Assembly: GCF_043678055.1 (NCBI RefSeq)
Contig: NZ_JBHEQA010000006.1
Location: 62,001-126,000, forward strand
Reading direction: 5' to 3'
Origin: Spongiimicrobium salis
GTDB taxonomy: Bacteria; Bacteroidota; Bacteroidia; Flavobacteriales; Flavobacteriaceae
Length of the DNA: 64,000 bases
Under the pieces are notes generated by a model that was given only the letters and a program-made list of their open reading frames with translations, ran no database searches and had not been told where the DNA came from. A program made the translations under genes and the position numbers. Positions within the stretch are counted from its first letter, which is position 1. Each line of letters begins with the position of its first letter. Below, in pieces: positions 16,241 through 24,515 of the stretch.

Positions 16241-17140
16241 GTGAAAGATACGTCACACATCAATGCGTTGGAAAACGAAGCCATTTATATCATGAGGGAA
16301 GTGGCAGCGCAATTTGAAAAGCCGGTACTGTTGTTTTCTGGAGGGAAGGACTCCATTACATTGGTACGTTTGGCGCAGAAGGCATTTTATCCTGCCAAGA
16401 TTCCGTTTCCTTTGATGCATATAGATACGGGACATAATTTTCCGGAAACTATTGAATTCAGAGATCGATTGGTAAAGGAATTGGGCTTGGAATTGATTGT
16501 CCGCAATGTACAGGATTCCATTGATCAAGGAAAAGTGAAAGAGGAATCGGGAAGATATTCCAGCAGAAACTCCTTGCAAACAACCACACTTTTGGATGCC
16601 ATTGAAGAATTTAAATTTGATGCTTGTATCGGTGGGGCAAGAAGAGATGAAGAAAAGGCACGGGCCAAAGAACGTATTTTTTCAGTACGTGACGATTTTG
16701 GACAATGGGACGAGAAAAGTCAGCGCCCAGAATTGTTCGATATGTTGAACGGACAAATTGAACTGGGACAAAATGTGCGTGTTTTTCCAATTTCCAACTG
16801 GACGGAATTGGATGTTTGGTCCTATATCCAAAAAGAGGAAATAGAGATTCCATCCATTTATTTCGCGCACAAAAGAAAAGTCTTCTTACGCGATGGTCTA
16901 ATATGGTCGCATTCGGATTATGTGTATCAGGAAGAAGATGAAGAAGTGTTGGAAAGAATGGTGCGTTTTAGAACTGTTGGCGATATGAGTTGTACCGCTG
17001 CTGTGTATTCGGACGCAACGGATATCGCTTCCGTGGTTGAAGAAATTAGAAGCTCAACAATTTCGGAAAGAGGCGCCCGTATCGATGATAAAAGATCCGA
17101 GGCGGCTATGGAAAAAAGAAAACAACAAGGATATTTTTAA
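16241..17140 (+). CDS. cysD: Sulfate adenylyltransferase subunit 2
   Basis: CysD is the catalytic ATP-sulfurylase subunit that makes adenylyl sulfate from sulfate and ATP, driven by the GTPase CysN. The 299-residue protein has the PP-loop 'FSGGKDSITLVRLA' near residue 30, 'MHIDTGHNFPETIEFRD' near 70, 'GGARRDEEKARAKERIFS' near 130 and 'FPISNWTELDVWSYI' near 180. All are standard for CysD. The start is GTG at 16241; no ATG gives the full N-terminus. It is 20 bases before cysN, and the pair forms the enzyme complex. Confidence 0.96.
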   Translation: MKDTSHINALENEAIYIMREVAAQFEKPVLLFSGGKDSITLVRLAQKAFYPAKIPFPLMHIDTGHNFPETIEFRDRLVKELGLELIVRNVQDSIDQGKVKEESGRYSSRNSLQTTTLLDAIEEFKFDACIGGARRDEEKARAKERIFSVRDDFGQWDEKSQRPELFDMLNGQIELGQNVRVFPISNWTELDVWSYIQKEEIEIPSIYFAHKRKVFLRDGLIWSHSDYVYQEEDEEVLERMVRFRTVGDMSCTAAVYSDATDIASVVEEIRSSTISERGARIDDKRSEAAMEKRKQQGYF

Positions 17141-17160
17141 TCGGATCAAGTAAGAGAATA

Positions 17161-18408
17161 ATGGAAGTACTAAAAATAGCAACGGCAGGAAGTGTGGATG
17201 ATGGGAAAAGTACCTTGATCGGTAGAATCCTATACGATACAAAATCGCTTACCACGGATAAATTGGAGGCCATAGAGAAAACCAGTAAACAAAAAGGATA
17301 CGATTATCTGGATTTTTCGCTGGCTACTGATGGTCTTGTCGCCGAACGTGAGCAGGGAATTACTATTGATGTGGCTCATATTTACTTTTCAACAGCAAAG
17401 AAAAGTTATATCATAGCCGATACTCCGGGACATGTAGAATACACAAGGAATATGGTGACCGGAGCCTCAACCTCCCAAGCAGCAATTATTCTGATCGATG
17501 CGAGAAAAGGAGTTATTGAACAAACAAATCGTCATTTTTTTATCAATAATCTATTGCGGATCAAAGACGTTATTGTCGCCATTAATAAAATGGATTTGGT
17601 CGATTATTCGGAAGAGAAGTACAATGCGATCAAGGCAGATTTCGAGGAATTGATGAGCAAACGGGATTACCAAGGGCAAAACATCACCTTTATACCTGTA
17701 AGTGCCTTAAAAGGCGATAATGTAGTGAATGCTTCAGAGAATACACCATGGTATAATGGAACTACCTTGTTGGAACATCTGGAAAATTTAGATCGAAAAG
17801 ATATTTACAATAGCGGAACCCCTAGATTTCCAGTGCAATATGTTATCCGACCAAAAACGGAAGAGTATCACGATTTTAGAGGCTTTGCCGGAAAAGTGTA
17901 TGGAGGAGAGTTGAGTGTAGGCGATGAGGTAGTGGCCTTACCTTCCCAAACGACTTCCAGAATCAAAGAAATCTATTTCTACGACAAACCCTATCAAACG
18001 GCATCCAGACGTTCTTCGGTTACCATTACCCTAGAAGATGAAATCAATGTAAGTAGAGGGGATATGTTGGTAAAAGCAGGAGACCTGCCTACGATCGACA
18101 AACAGTTTACGGCAACGGTTTCTTGGATGGATTCTCAAAAGATGACTCCCGGAAGTAAGTTTATTATTCAACATGGCGTAAACAAGGTATTGGCCAAAGT
18201 GGCTGATATTCATCACAAAATACATCCAGATTACTCAGGGATTGATACCGATATCGATGCTTTGGGAATGAACGATATTGCTAAAGTGACCTTTAAATTG
18301 AACAAGCCTATTTTCTTTGACCCGTTCAAAGAACACAGGACCAATGGGTCATTTATCTTAATAGATACACAGTCGAATAATACCGTTGGTGCAGGATTTA
18401 TAAGTTAA
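17161..18408 (+). CDS. cysN: Sulfate adenylyltransferase subunit 1 (GTPase)
   Basis: CysN is a translation-factor-like GTPase that couples GTP hydrolysis to APS formation by CysD. The 415 residues include the P-loop 'GSVDDGKSTLIGR' near residue 10, switch region 'EREQGITIDVAH', 'DTPGHVEYTRNM' and 'NKMDLVDYS'. They continue into the two beta-barrel domains, with 'FRGFAGKVYGG'. The chain ends after domain 3, so there is no C-terminal APS kinase (CysC) domain, unlike CysNC fusions in many bacteria. A separate CysC must supply PAPS if CysH needs it; none is in this window. Confidence 0.96.
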   Translation: MEVLKIATAGSVDDGKSTLIGRILYDTKSLTTDKLEAIEKTSKQKGYDYLDFSLATDGLVAEREQGITIDVAHIYFSTAKKSYIIADTPGHVEYTRNMVTGASTSQAAIILIDARKGVIEQTNRHFFINNLLRIKDVIVAINKMDLVDYSEEKYNAIKADFEELMSKRDYQGQNITFIPVSALKGDNVVNASENTPWYNGTTLLEHLENLDRKDIYNSGTPRFPVQYVIRPKTEEYHDFRGFAGKVYGGELSVGDEVVALPSQTTSRIKEIYFYDKPYQTASRRSSVTITLEDEINVSRGDMLVKAGDLPTIDKQFTATVSWMDSQKMTPGSKFIIQHGVNKVLAKVADIHHKIHPDYSGIDTDIDALGMNDIAKVTFKLNKPIFFDPFKEHRTNGSFILIDTQSNNTVGAGFIS

Positions 18409-18459
18409 ACTCCAATAATAGGTCAAGCAAGTACAGTACCCTAAAATACAGAAGAAGAA

Positions 18460-20556
18460 ATGCAAAGTTTTAGAACAGAAATAGAAAATCCGGTTGTTGA
18501 AAAGGATATCATAGAATTGGAAGCAAAAATTCGCCAGTTTCACGAAGGGAAATTGGACGAGGAGAAATTCCGCAGTTTACGATTGGCTAGAGGTGTCTAT
18601 GGTCAACGTCAGGAAGGAGTTCAAATGATCCGTATTAAATTGCCTTATGGGAAGGTCAGTTCCAAGCAATTGAAGCGTATCTGTGATGTTTCTGATGAAT
18701 ATTCCAGGGGTCGCTTGCACATCACGACCCGTCAGGATATCCAGATCCATTATGTGGATCTAAACAGAACTCCTGAACTATGGGCAGAATTGGAGCGAGA
18801 TGATGTAACCTTGCGCGAAGCTTGTGGAAATACGGTACGTAACGTAACGGCCAGTGAAACTGCTGGAATCGATGTAAACGAACCTTTTGATGTTTCTCCT
18901 TATGCCCATGCCCTGTTTCAATATTTCTTGAGAAATCCTATTTCCCAAGAAATGGGAAGAAAGTTTAAAGTGTCTTTTTCCGCAAGTGATGCCGATACCG
19001 GACTTTCCTATATGCATGATCTAGGTTTTATTGCCAAAATAGAAAATGGAGTAGTAGGATTCAAAGTGATGTTGGGCGGAGGTCTGGGATCGCAGCCGCG
19101 TCACGCTGATGTATTGTACGATTTCTTGCCTTCGGAAAAGATTATTCCCTTGATGGAAGGCGTGGTACGTGTTTTTGACCGTTATGGAGAACGAAAAAGT
19201 AGAGCAAAAGCAAGAATGAAGTTCTTGTTAAAAGATATTGGATTGGATGGTTTTAAACGATTGTTGGAGGAAGAACAAAAAGCAATTCCATTTGATGTGT
19301 ACCCTGTTGATGCCGAGGCCTATCCTAAAGTACAAGTTGCTGAAGTAGCGGTGCCGGAAACCACTATTGAGGATACTCAAGCTTTTGAGCAATGGAAGAC
19401 AACCAATGTGATTCCACAAAAGCAAGAAGGATATGTAGCCATAGGAATTAAGGTTCTTTTAGGTGATTTTTATACGGATAAGGCCCGTTTATTGGCAGAT
19501 TTGGTACAACAGTATGCCGCGGGAGAATTGCGACTTTCCTTACGTCAAAATATTTTGATTCCTTATGTAAAGGAAGCATTGGTGCCCTTTTTCTACAAAG
19601 CGTTGAAAAAATTGGATTTTGTAGAAGCAGGATATAACAAAGCATTGGATATCACGGCTTGTCCAGGGACAGATACTTGTAATTTAGGTATTGCAAGTAG
19701 TACAGGTATTGCAGCGGAGTTGGAGCGTGTTATTAAGGCGGAATATCCACAATATATCAATAATACAGATGTAGTCATTAAGATCAGTGGATGTATGAAC
19801 GCCTGCGGACAACACAATATGGCCAATATAGGTTTTCAGGGAATGTCCGTTAGAACCAAGGATAAATTGGTTGCTCCGGCACTACAAGTATTGTTGGGAG
19901 GTGGAAACTATGGCGATGGAAAAGGCCGTTTTGCAGACAAAGTCGTTAAGATACCTAGTAAAAGAGGTCCGGAAGCATTGCGATTGATTTTGAACGATTT
20001 TGAAGCCAATGGAAATGGAGCCAAGTTTGTAGATTATTATGTGGCTAAAGGAGAGCATTATTTTTATGATTTCTTAAAACCACTATCTGATATTGAGAAT
20101 TTGACCGCAGAAGATTTTATCGACTGGGGAAATTCAGAGAAATATGTAAAGGCTATTGGCGTAGGAGAATGTGCTGGGGTAGTAATCGATTTGATCGCAA
20201 CACTTTTGTTTGAAAGTGAGGAGAAAATACAGAATGCCCAAGACAGATTGCAAGAGCAGAAATGGGCTGCCAGTATCTATTATTCCTATACGTCTATGGT
20301 AAACTCTGCCAAGGCATTGTTAACGGCAGAAGGAAAAAAGACCAATACCCATGCTGGTATTATAAAAGATTTTAATACCTTCTTTATTGCAAATGGAAGA
20401 ATCCCAATGGAAGGTTCTTTTGAGGATTTTGCATTGCAATTGAATAAAAATAGACCAACTGAAGATTTTGCCCAGCGTTATTTGGCAGATGCCAAAACAT
20501 TCTTGGGGAAAGTGCAGGCTTTTAGAGAAGAAGAATTGGTAGCAGCTCAGAATTAG
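18460..20556 (+). CDS. Siroheme-dependent sulfite reductase with C-terminal HEPN-like domain
   Basis: The first ~555 residues are a nitrite/sulfite reductase-type siroheme protein. The [4Fe-4S]-siroheme cysteines are C401 and C407 (CPGTDTC) and C445 and C449 (CMNAC); the substrate-side 'GRLHITTRQDIQIHYV' lies near residue 85. With cysH/D/N before it and siroheme synthesis after it, sulfite is the expected substrate: six electrons reduce it to sulfide. The last ~140 residues ('ENLTAEDFIDWG' onward) are helical, contain 'EQKWAASIYYSYTSMVNSAKALL' type repeats of the HEPN fold, and are not part of classical CysI. Their role here is unknown. Electrons probably come through ferredoxin, as no CysJ flavoprotein is present. 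Confidence 0.88.
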   Translation: MQSFRTEIENPVVEKDIIELEAKIRQFHEGKLDEEKFRSLRLARGVYGQRQEGVQMIRIKLPYGKVSSKQLKRICDVSDEYSRGRLHITTRQDIQIHYVDLNRTPELWAELERDDVTLREACGNTVRNVTASETAGIDVNEPFDVSPYAHALFQYFLRNPISQEMGRKFKVSFSASDADTGLSYMHDLGFIAKIENGVVGFKVMLGGGLGSQPRHADVLYDFLPSEKIIPLMEGVVRVFDRYGERKSRAKARMKFLLKDIGLDGFKRLLEEEQKAIPFDVYPVDAEAYPKVQVAEVAVPETTIEDTQAFEQWKTTNVIPQKQEGYVAIGIKVLLGDFYTDKARLLADLVQQYAAGELRLSLRQNILIPYVKEALVPFFYKALKKLDFVEAGYNKALDITACPGTDTCNLGIASSTGIAAELERVIKAEYPQYINNTDVVIKISGCMNACGQHNMANIGFQGMSVRTKDKLVAPALQVLLGGGNYGDGKGRFADKVVKIPSKRGPEALRLILNDFEANGNGAKFVDYYVAKGEHYFYDFLKPLSDIENLTAEDFIDWGNSEKYVKAIGVGECAGVVIDLIATLLFESEEKIQNAQDRLQEQKWAASIYYSYTSMVNSAKALLTAEGKKTNTHAGIIKDFNTFFIANGRIPMEGSFEDFALQLNKNRPTEDFAQRYLADAKTFLGKVQAFREEELVAAQN

Positions 20557-20557
20557 T

Positions 20558-21376
20558 ATGGATTCCCAAAACAATCATCACAATTTAACTTCAGGAAATA
20601 AGGCTCGTCTTACCGTGGTAGGAGCGGGACCTGGAGATGTGGAATTGATTACCTTAAAGGCAATCAAGGCTTTGCAACAGGCCGATGTGGTACTTTACGA
20701 TGCTTTGGTGAATCCTGAATTATTGGAGTATGCTAAGCAGGCAGAGCATATCTTTGTAGGGAAACGAAAAGGATGTTATGCATACCAACAAGAGCAAATT
20801 AATGAGTTGATCGTAAGTCGCGCAAAGTCCCACGGTCATGTGGTACGTTTAAAAGGAGGAGATCCTTTTGTTTTTGGAAGGGGAGCAGAAGAAATGGAAT
20901 ATGCTGCGAGTTTTGGGGTAGCTGTCCATATGGTACCAGGGATTTCCTCTTCGGTAGCCGTTCCTGCCGCACAACATATTCCGGTAACAAAAAGAGGCGC
21001 AACAGAAAGCTTCTGGGTCATTACGGGAACGACAAAAAAACATGAACTATCGCAAGATGTATATCTGGCTGCTAAATCCAATGCCACGGTAGTTATTTTA
21101 ATGGGAATGAGTAAATTGCCTAAAATTGTACAATTGTTCAAGGAAGAAGGCAAATCGGAAATGCAGATCGCCATTGTGCAGAATGGAACCCGGGAAGATG
21201 AAAAGATAGGAATTGGAACTATTGCGACTATAGAAAAGGAAGTAAAAAGACAGCAACTGACAAACCCTGCCATTATTATTATTGGGGAAGTCGTAGGGCA
21301 TAGGGAAGCTTTAGAAGCAGCAATGGCCCAATATCATACGAAAAAGGAAGATAATATCGTTTTAAAAGAAGATTAA
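20558..21376 (+). CDS. cobA: Uroporphyrinogen-III C-methyltransferase (siroheme synthesis)
   Basis: This 272-residue SUMT-type methyltransferase puts two SAM-derived methyl groups on uroporphyrinogen III, the first step towards siroheme and cobalamin. It shows the signature 'VGAGPGDVELITLKAIKALQ' near residue 20, 'YDALVNPELLEYA', 'RLKGGDPFVFGRGAEE' near 100 and 'VPGISSSVAVPAA'. Only the methyltransferase domain is present; the CysG-type oxidase/chelatase part must be encoded elsewhere. It starts one base after the sulfite reductase stop codon, so translation is probably coupled, which matches the siroheme need of that enzyme. Confidence 0.95.
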   Translation: MDSQNNHHNLTSGNKARLTVVGAGPGDVELITLKAIKALQQADVVLYDALVNPELLEYAKQAEHIFVGKRKGCYAYQQEQINELIVSRAKSHGHVVRLKGGDPFVFGRGAEEMEYAASFGVAVHMVPGISSSVAVPAAQHIPVTKRGATESFWVITGTTKKHELSQDVYLAAKSNATVVILMGMSKLPKIVQLFKEEGKSEMQIAIVQNGTREDEKIGIGTIATIEKEVKRQQLTNPAIIIIGEVVGHREALEAAMAQYHTKKEDNIVLKED

Positions 21377-21453
21377 TTATAAAGTAGAAATAGATAGTGA
21401 TAAGAAATTATCCTATATGGGGATTGGTATCCCAAGTGTAAAATTGAGAAGTA

Positions 21454-22515
21454 ATGATAAAGACAGATATATTGATTATCGGAGCAGGCCCCACAGGTTT
21501 GTTTACAGTTTTTGAAGCAGGATTGTTAAAATTAAAGACACATTTAATCGATGCTTTGCCACAACCAGGTGGACAATGCTCGGAGATATATCCTAAAAAA
21601 CCTATTTATGACATCCCTGCATTTCCAGAAATATTAGCTGGGGATTTGGTAGATAATCTAATGGAACAGATAAAGCCTTTTGAGCCTGGATTTACGTTGG
21701 GCGAACGCGCTGAAACTTTAGAACGTTTGGAAGATGATTCTTTTGTGGTTACCACAAATAAAGGTACAAAGCATAATGCCCCAGTTGTAGTTATTGCAGG
21801 AGGATTGGGGTCCTTTGAACCAAGAAAACCTCCCATTTCCAATATTCAGGATTTTGAGGATAGAGGTGTGGCTTATATGATCAAAGACCCTGAAGTATAT
21901 CGCGACAAGAAAGTGGTGATTGCCGGCGGTGGGGATTCTGCCTTGGATTGGGCAATCTTCTTAGCCGATGTTGCAGAGGAGGTATCTTTGGTACACCGTA
22001 GAAATGAATTCCGGGGAGCTTTGGATTCCGTTGAAAAAGCATCGGAATTGGCCAAATTGGGAAAAATTAATCTATTCACTGAGGCTGAGGTAAAAGAATT
22101 GCATGGAGCCAATGCATTGGAAGCGGTAACCATTAAACACAATGATGCTGAAAAGGGTACCACACTTCTTGAGGTAGATAATTTTATTCCGCTATTTGGT
22201 TTGTCTCCAAAATTAGGACCTATAGGGAATTGGGGCTTGGAAATCGAGAAAAATGCCATTAAGGTAAACAATGCCAAAGATTATCAAACCAATGTACCTG
22301 GTGTATTTGCTATTGGTGATGTGAATACCTATCCTGGAAAATTAAAATTGATCTTATCCGGTTTCCATGAAGCCGCGGTAATGTGTCAGTTTGCCTATCA
22401 AATCATTAACCCGAACAAACGTTTTGTCATGAAATATACAACCGTTGGTGGGGTCGAAGGATTTGATGGTTCCAAAAAAGAAGCAAAGAAAGAGGTGGTA
22501 CAAAGTATTGTATAA
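21454..22515 (+). CDS. Ferredoxin-NADP reductase-like flavoprotein (thioredoxin-reductase fold)
   Basis: This 353-residue FAD- and NAD(P)-binding protein has 'DILIIGAGPTGLFTVFEAGL' at the N-terminus (FAD), 'PQPGGQCSEIYPKKPIYDIP' near residue 35, the second dinucleotide motif 'VVIAGGGDSALDWA' near 155 and the C-terminal 'GVFAIGDVNTYPG'. There is no CxxC redox pair, so it is not a thioredoxin reductase but fits the thioredoxin-reductase-type ferredoxin-NADP+ reductases. As last gene of the sulfate run it could reduce the ferredoxin that feeds sulfite reductase. That coupling is inferred from position. Confidence 0.88.
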   Translation: MIKTDILIIGAGPTGLFTVFEAGLLKLKTHLIDALPQPGGQCSEIYPKKPIYDIPAFPEILAGDLVDNLMEQIKPFEPGFTLGERAETLERLEDDSFVVTTNKGTKHNAPVVVIAGGLGSFEPRKPPISNIQDFEDRGVAYMIKDPEVYRDKKVVIAGGGDSALDWAIFLADVAEEVSLVHRRNEFRGALDSVEKASELAKLGKINLFTEAEVKELHGANALEAVTIKHNDAEKGTTLLEVDNFIPLFGLSPKLGPIGNWGLEIEKNAIKVNNAKDYQTNVPGVFAIGDVNTYPGKLKLILSGFHEAAVMCQFAYQIINPNKRFVMKYTTVGGVEGFDGSKKEAKKEVVQSIV

Positions 22516-22536
22516 GCCTTAAAAATAATTGTTGTT

Positions 22537-22578
22537 AAATGCCTGATAGGAATTCAATTCCTATCAGGCATTTTTATA
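22537..22578 (+). terminator. Terminator of the sulfate assimilation operon
   Basis: AAATGCCTGATAGGAATT (22537-22554) and its complement (22556-22573) make a very long perfect stem followed by TTTTTA. It lies 22 bases after the stop codon of the ferredoxin-reductase-like gene. Confidence 0.93.
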
Positions 22579-22858
22579 TACAATACAGGCGTATAGCTTT
22601 CATTGACCCCGGATAGTTGGCGAAAAACGTATTTTAAAAACTTTGCAATAGGCCAATACCGTACACAATCTACTACAACTGGTCCCGATGTATACAATTG
22701 TGCATATCAGGATTAGATGCAACATATTGGAAATCAATATGTAAAAATGTTTCTGGCAGAAAATGTCTTTTTACACCAATGCTTTGGTAGTATGGGCGCA
22801 ATATTTGCAATGTACTTTGCGTTAAAATTTTTTAACCAACCTTAATTTAAAATGTACG
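22579..22858. other. Gene-free stretch before the leucine-rich-repeat gene
   Basis: No gene or RNA is seen. It must hold the promoter of the next gene; TTTG occurs at 22783-22786 and ACTTTG at 22814-22819, but the spacing does not fit the Bacteroidota consensus well, so I do not call a promoter. Confidence 0.4.
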
Positions 22859-24100
22859 ATGAATAAAAAATCCCTCTTAACGCTAGTTGTCTTTTTTGCG
22901 GCCCTTGCAGTGGCTTTTGCGCAAAAAGGTAAAGAGTATGATGATTTGGAAGAAGCTTTGGCCAATCCTGAAAAAGTATATTACCTTAGTTTGGAAGATG
23001 AAATAGCGCAATTGCCGGAGGCTTTTAAAGGCCTTGTGAATTTGGATACTTTGGTTTTTGAAGCGGAAGGTCTTGAGGCTTTTCCAGAAATTGTCTTTGA
23101 ATTGCCAAAGCTGCGCTACTTGGAAGTTTTGGAACTTGACTTTAAATCCATTCCAGAGAGTATTGGGAATCTAAGCTCCCTGGAAACCCTGTATTGGGAA
23201 GATACCGAAGTGAAAACACTGCCTTCTGGCCTGGCAAGACTTACAAAGCTTAAAGATGTGTCGTTCGCGGGTAATGAATTGACAGAATTGTCAAATTTTA
23301 CAGGAGGAATGAAAGCTTTGGAAGATTTGGATTTTTCAAGCAATTCCCTTCTCATTGTTCCTGATTTTATTTACGATATTAACACCTTGACCAGTTTCCG
23401 TTGGGGAGGAAATGAAATTACCGAACTTTCGGAACGGCTTGGGGATTTAAAAAATTTGATAAGCATTCATCTCGGAAATAATAAATTGACCGCTTTTCCG
23501 GAAAGTATTGGGAAGTTGACCAAAATGCGTTGGGCATATGCTTCGAACAACGAGATAAAAGTGTTGCCAGAGTCCTTCGGGAACCTCGTAAATCTTGAAA
23601 AAATTGAATTGAAATTCAATCGTCTGGAAGGCCTTCCAAAGTCCATAGGCAACCTGACAAAACTCAAAACCATAGATCTAAGACGCAATAGCCTCTCCGA
23701 GTTGCCGGAATCTATAGGGAAGTTGCTCGACTTAAAAGAACTGAATCTTTCCATGAACCAGTTGAAAAGTCTGCCAGAATCCCTGGGAAATCTGTCCAAA
23801 CTGAGAAAACTTGACCTGAGCGAAAACAAAATAGGAAGTTTGCCCAATTCCCTATCGGCTTTGACCAAATTGGAAAAACTAAATCTGAGCAAGAATGGCA
23901 TAGAAGATTTATCTGCTACCTTATCAGCCTTGATCGAATTGGAAGAATTGGATCTGAGTCATAATAAGCTCAAAACCCTGCCCAATTTTATTTTAAGACT
24001 TCCCAAATTGCGGAAACTCCGGTTGCATGGGAATGCCTTTTCACCGGAAGAACGAAAACGAATCAAATCCATAGATATGAAGGTGAAAATCTATCTATAG
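22859..24100 (+). CDS. Secreted leucine-rich-repeat protein
   Basis: The 413-residue protein has a signal peptide ending AFAQ (about residue 21). From about residue 45 to the end it is built of roughly 15 leucine-rich repeats with a 23-residue period, best seen in the middle ('LPESIGNLTKLKTIDLRRN', 'LPESLGNLSKLRKLDLSEN'). The LPxSIGxLxxL pattern is the widespread SDS22/ribosomal-inhibitor-like type used for protein binding. There is no C-terminal type IX sorting domain and no membrane anchor, so it is probably periplasmic or released. The gene stands alone between two terminators. The binding partner is unknown. Confidence 0.85.
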   Translation: MNKKSLLTLVVFFAALAVAFAQKGKEYDDLEEALANPEKVYYLSLEDEIAQLPEAFKGLVNLDTLVFEAEGLEAFPEIVFELPKLRYLEVLELDFKSIPESIGNLSSLETLYWEDTEVKTLPSGLARLTKLKDVSFAGNELTELSNFTGGMKALEDLDFSSNSLLIVPDFIYDINTLTSFRWGGNEITELSERLGDLKNLISIHLGNNKLTAFPESIGKLTKMRWAYASNNEIKVLPESFGNLVNLEKIELKFNRLEGLPKSIGNLTKLKTIDLRRNSLSELPESIGKLLDLKELNLSMNQLKSLPESLGNLSKLRKLDLSENKIGSLPNSLSALTKLEKLNLSKNGIEDLSATLSALIELEELDLSHNKLKTLPNFILRLPKLRKLRLHGNAFSPEERKRIKSIDMKVKIYL

Positions 24101-24123
24101 TAGCATTCAATATCATTGAATAC

Positions 24124-24156
24124 AACTGCACTGGGCCTATCTTGGTGCAGTTTTTT
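24124..24156 (+). terminator. Terminator after the leucine-rich-repeat gene
   Basis: AACTGCAC (24124-24131) and GTGCAGTT (24145-24152) form an 8-base stem with a 13-base loop, followed by TTTTTTAATTTTTAA. Confidence 0.85.
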
Positions 24157-24194
24157 AATTTTTAATCTTTTCCCTATAAAAAACAGGAACTTTC

Positions 24195-24226
24195 TTTGCT
24201 TTTAAAAGAACTGTACCGTTACTTTG
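24195..24226 (+). promoter_or_regulatory. Probable promoter of the metH-metF transcript
   Basis: TTTG (24195-24198) and TTACTTTG (24219-24226) resemble the -33 and -7 elements, one mismatch in the latter, with a 20-base spacer. Transcription would begin near 24232, some 23 bases before the SAM-I aptamer. Confidence 0.5.
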
Positions 24227-24254
24227 CAACTTAGTTCATAAACAAGCTGAAATT

Positions 24255-24376
24255 GTTATCAAGAAAGGTGGAGGGAATAGACCCTATGAAACCTTAGCAA
24301 CCCTTTACTTCCTAAAGAAGGTGCTACGTTCTATCTTTAAATTCAATTCCTTTGAAAGGCTTTAAAGACAGATAAC
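24255..24376 (+). promoter_or_regulatory. SAM-I riboswitch (S-box) upstream of metH
   Basis: P1 is GTTATC (24255-24260) with GATAAC (24371-24376). The core between is almost identical to the one at 9104-9202. P3 is CTTTA/TAAAG here and CTTTG/CAAAG there, a base-pair-preserving change that supports the structure. P4 is much longer here, with CTTTAAA...TTTAAAG arms. About 140 bases lie between P1 and the metH start; a weak hairpin with a T-run (CGAGACGTTAGGTCTACG then TTTTT, near 24381-24404) may be the switch terminator. Confidence 0.95.
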
Positions 24377-24515
24377 TCAAACGAGACGTTAGGTCTACGA
24401 TTTTTCCTTACTTGATATACAAATTAATGCTATCACAATTCATGTGATGCTAAAACTTTGTGGCTTCTTTCCAAAATAGTGAAGGAGACCATGGGGCATA
24501 AGGAAATAAAGGAAA

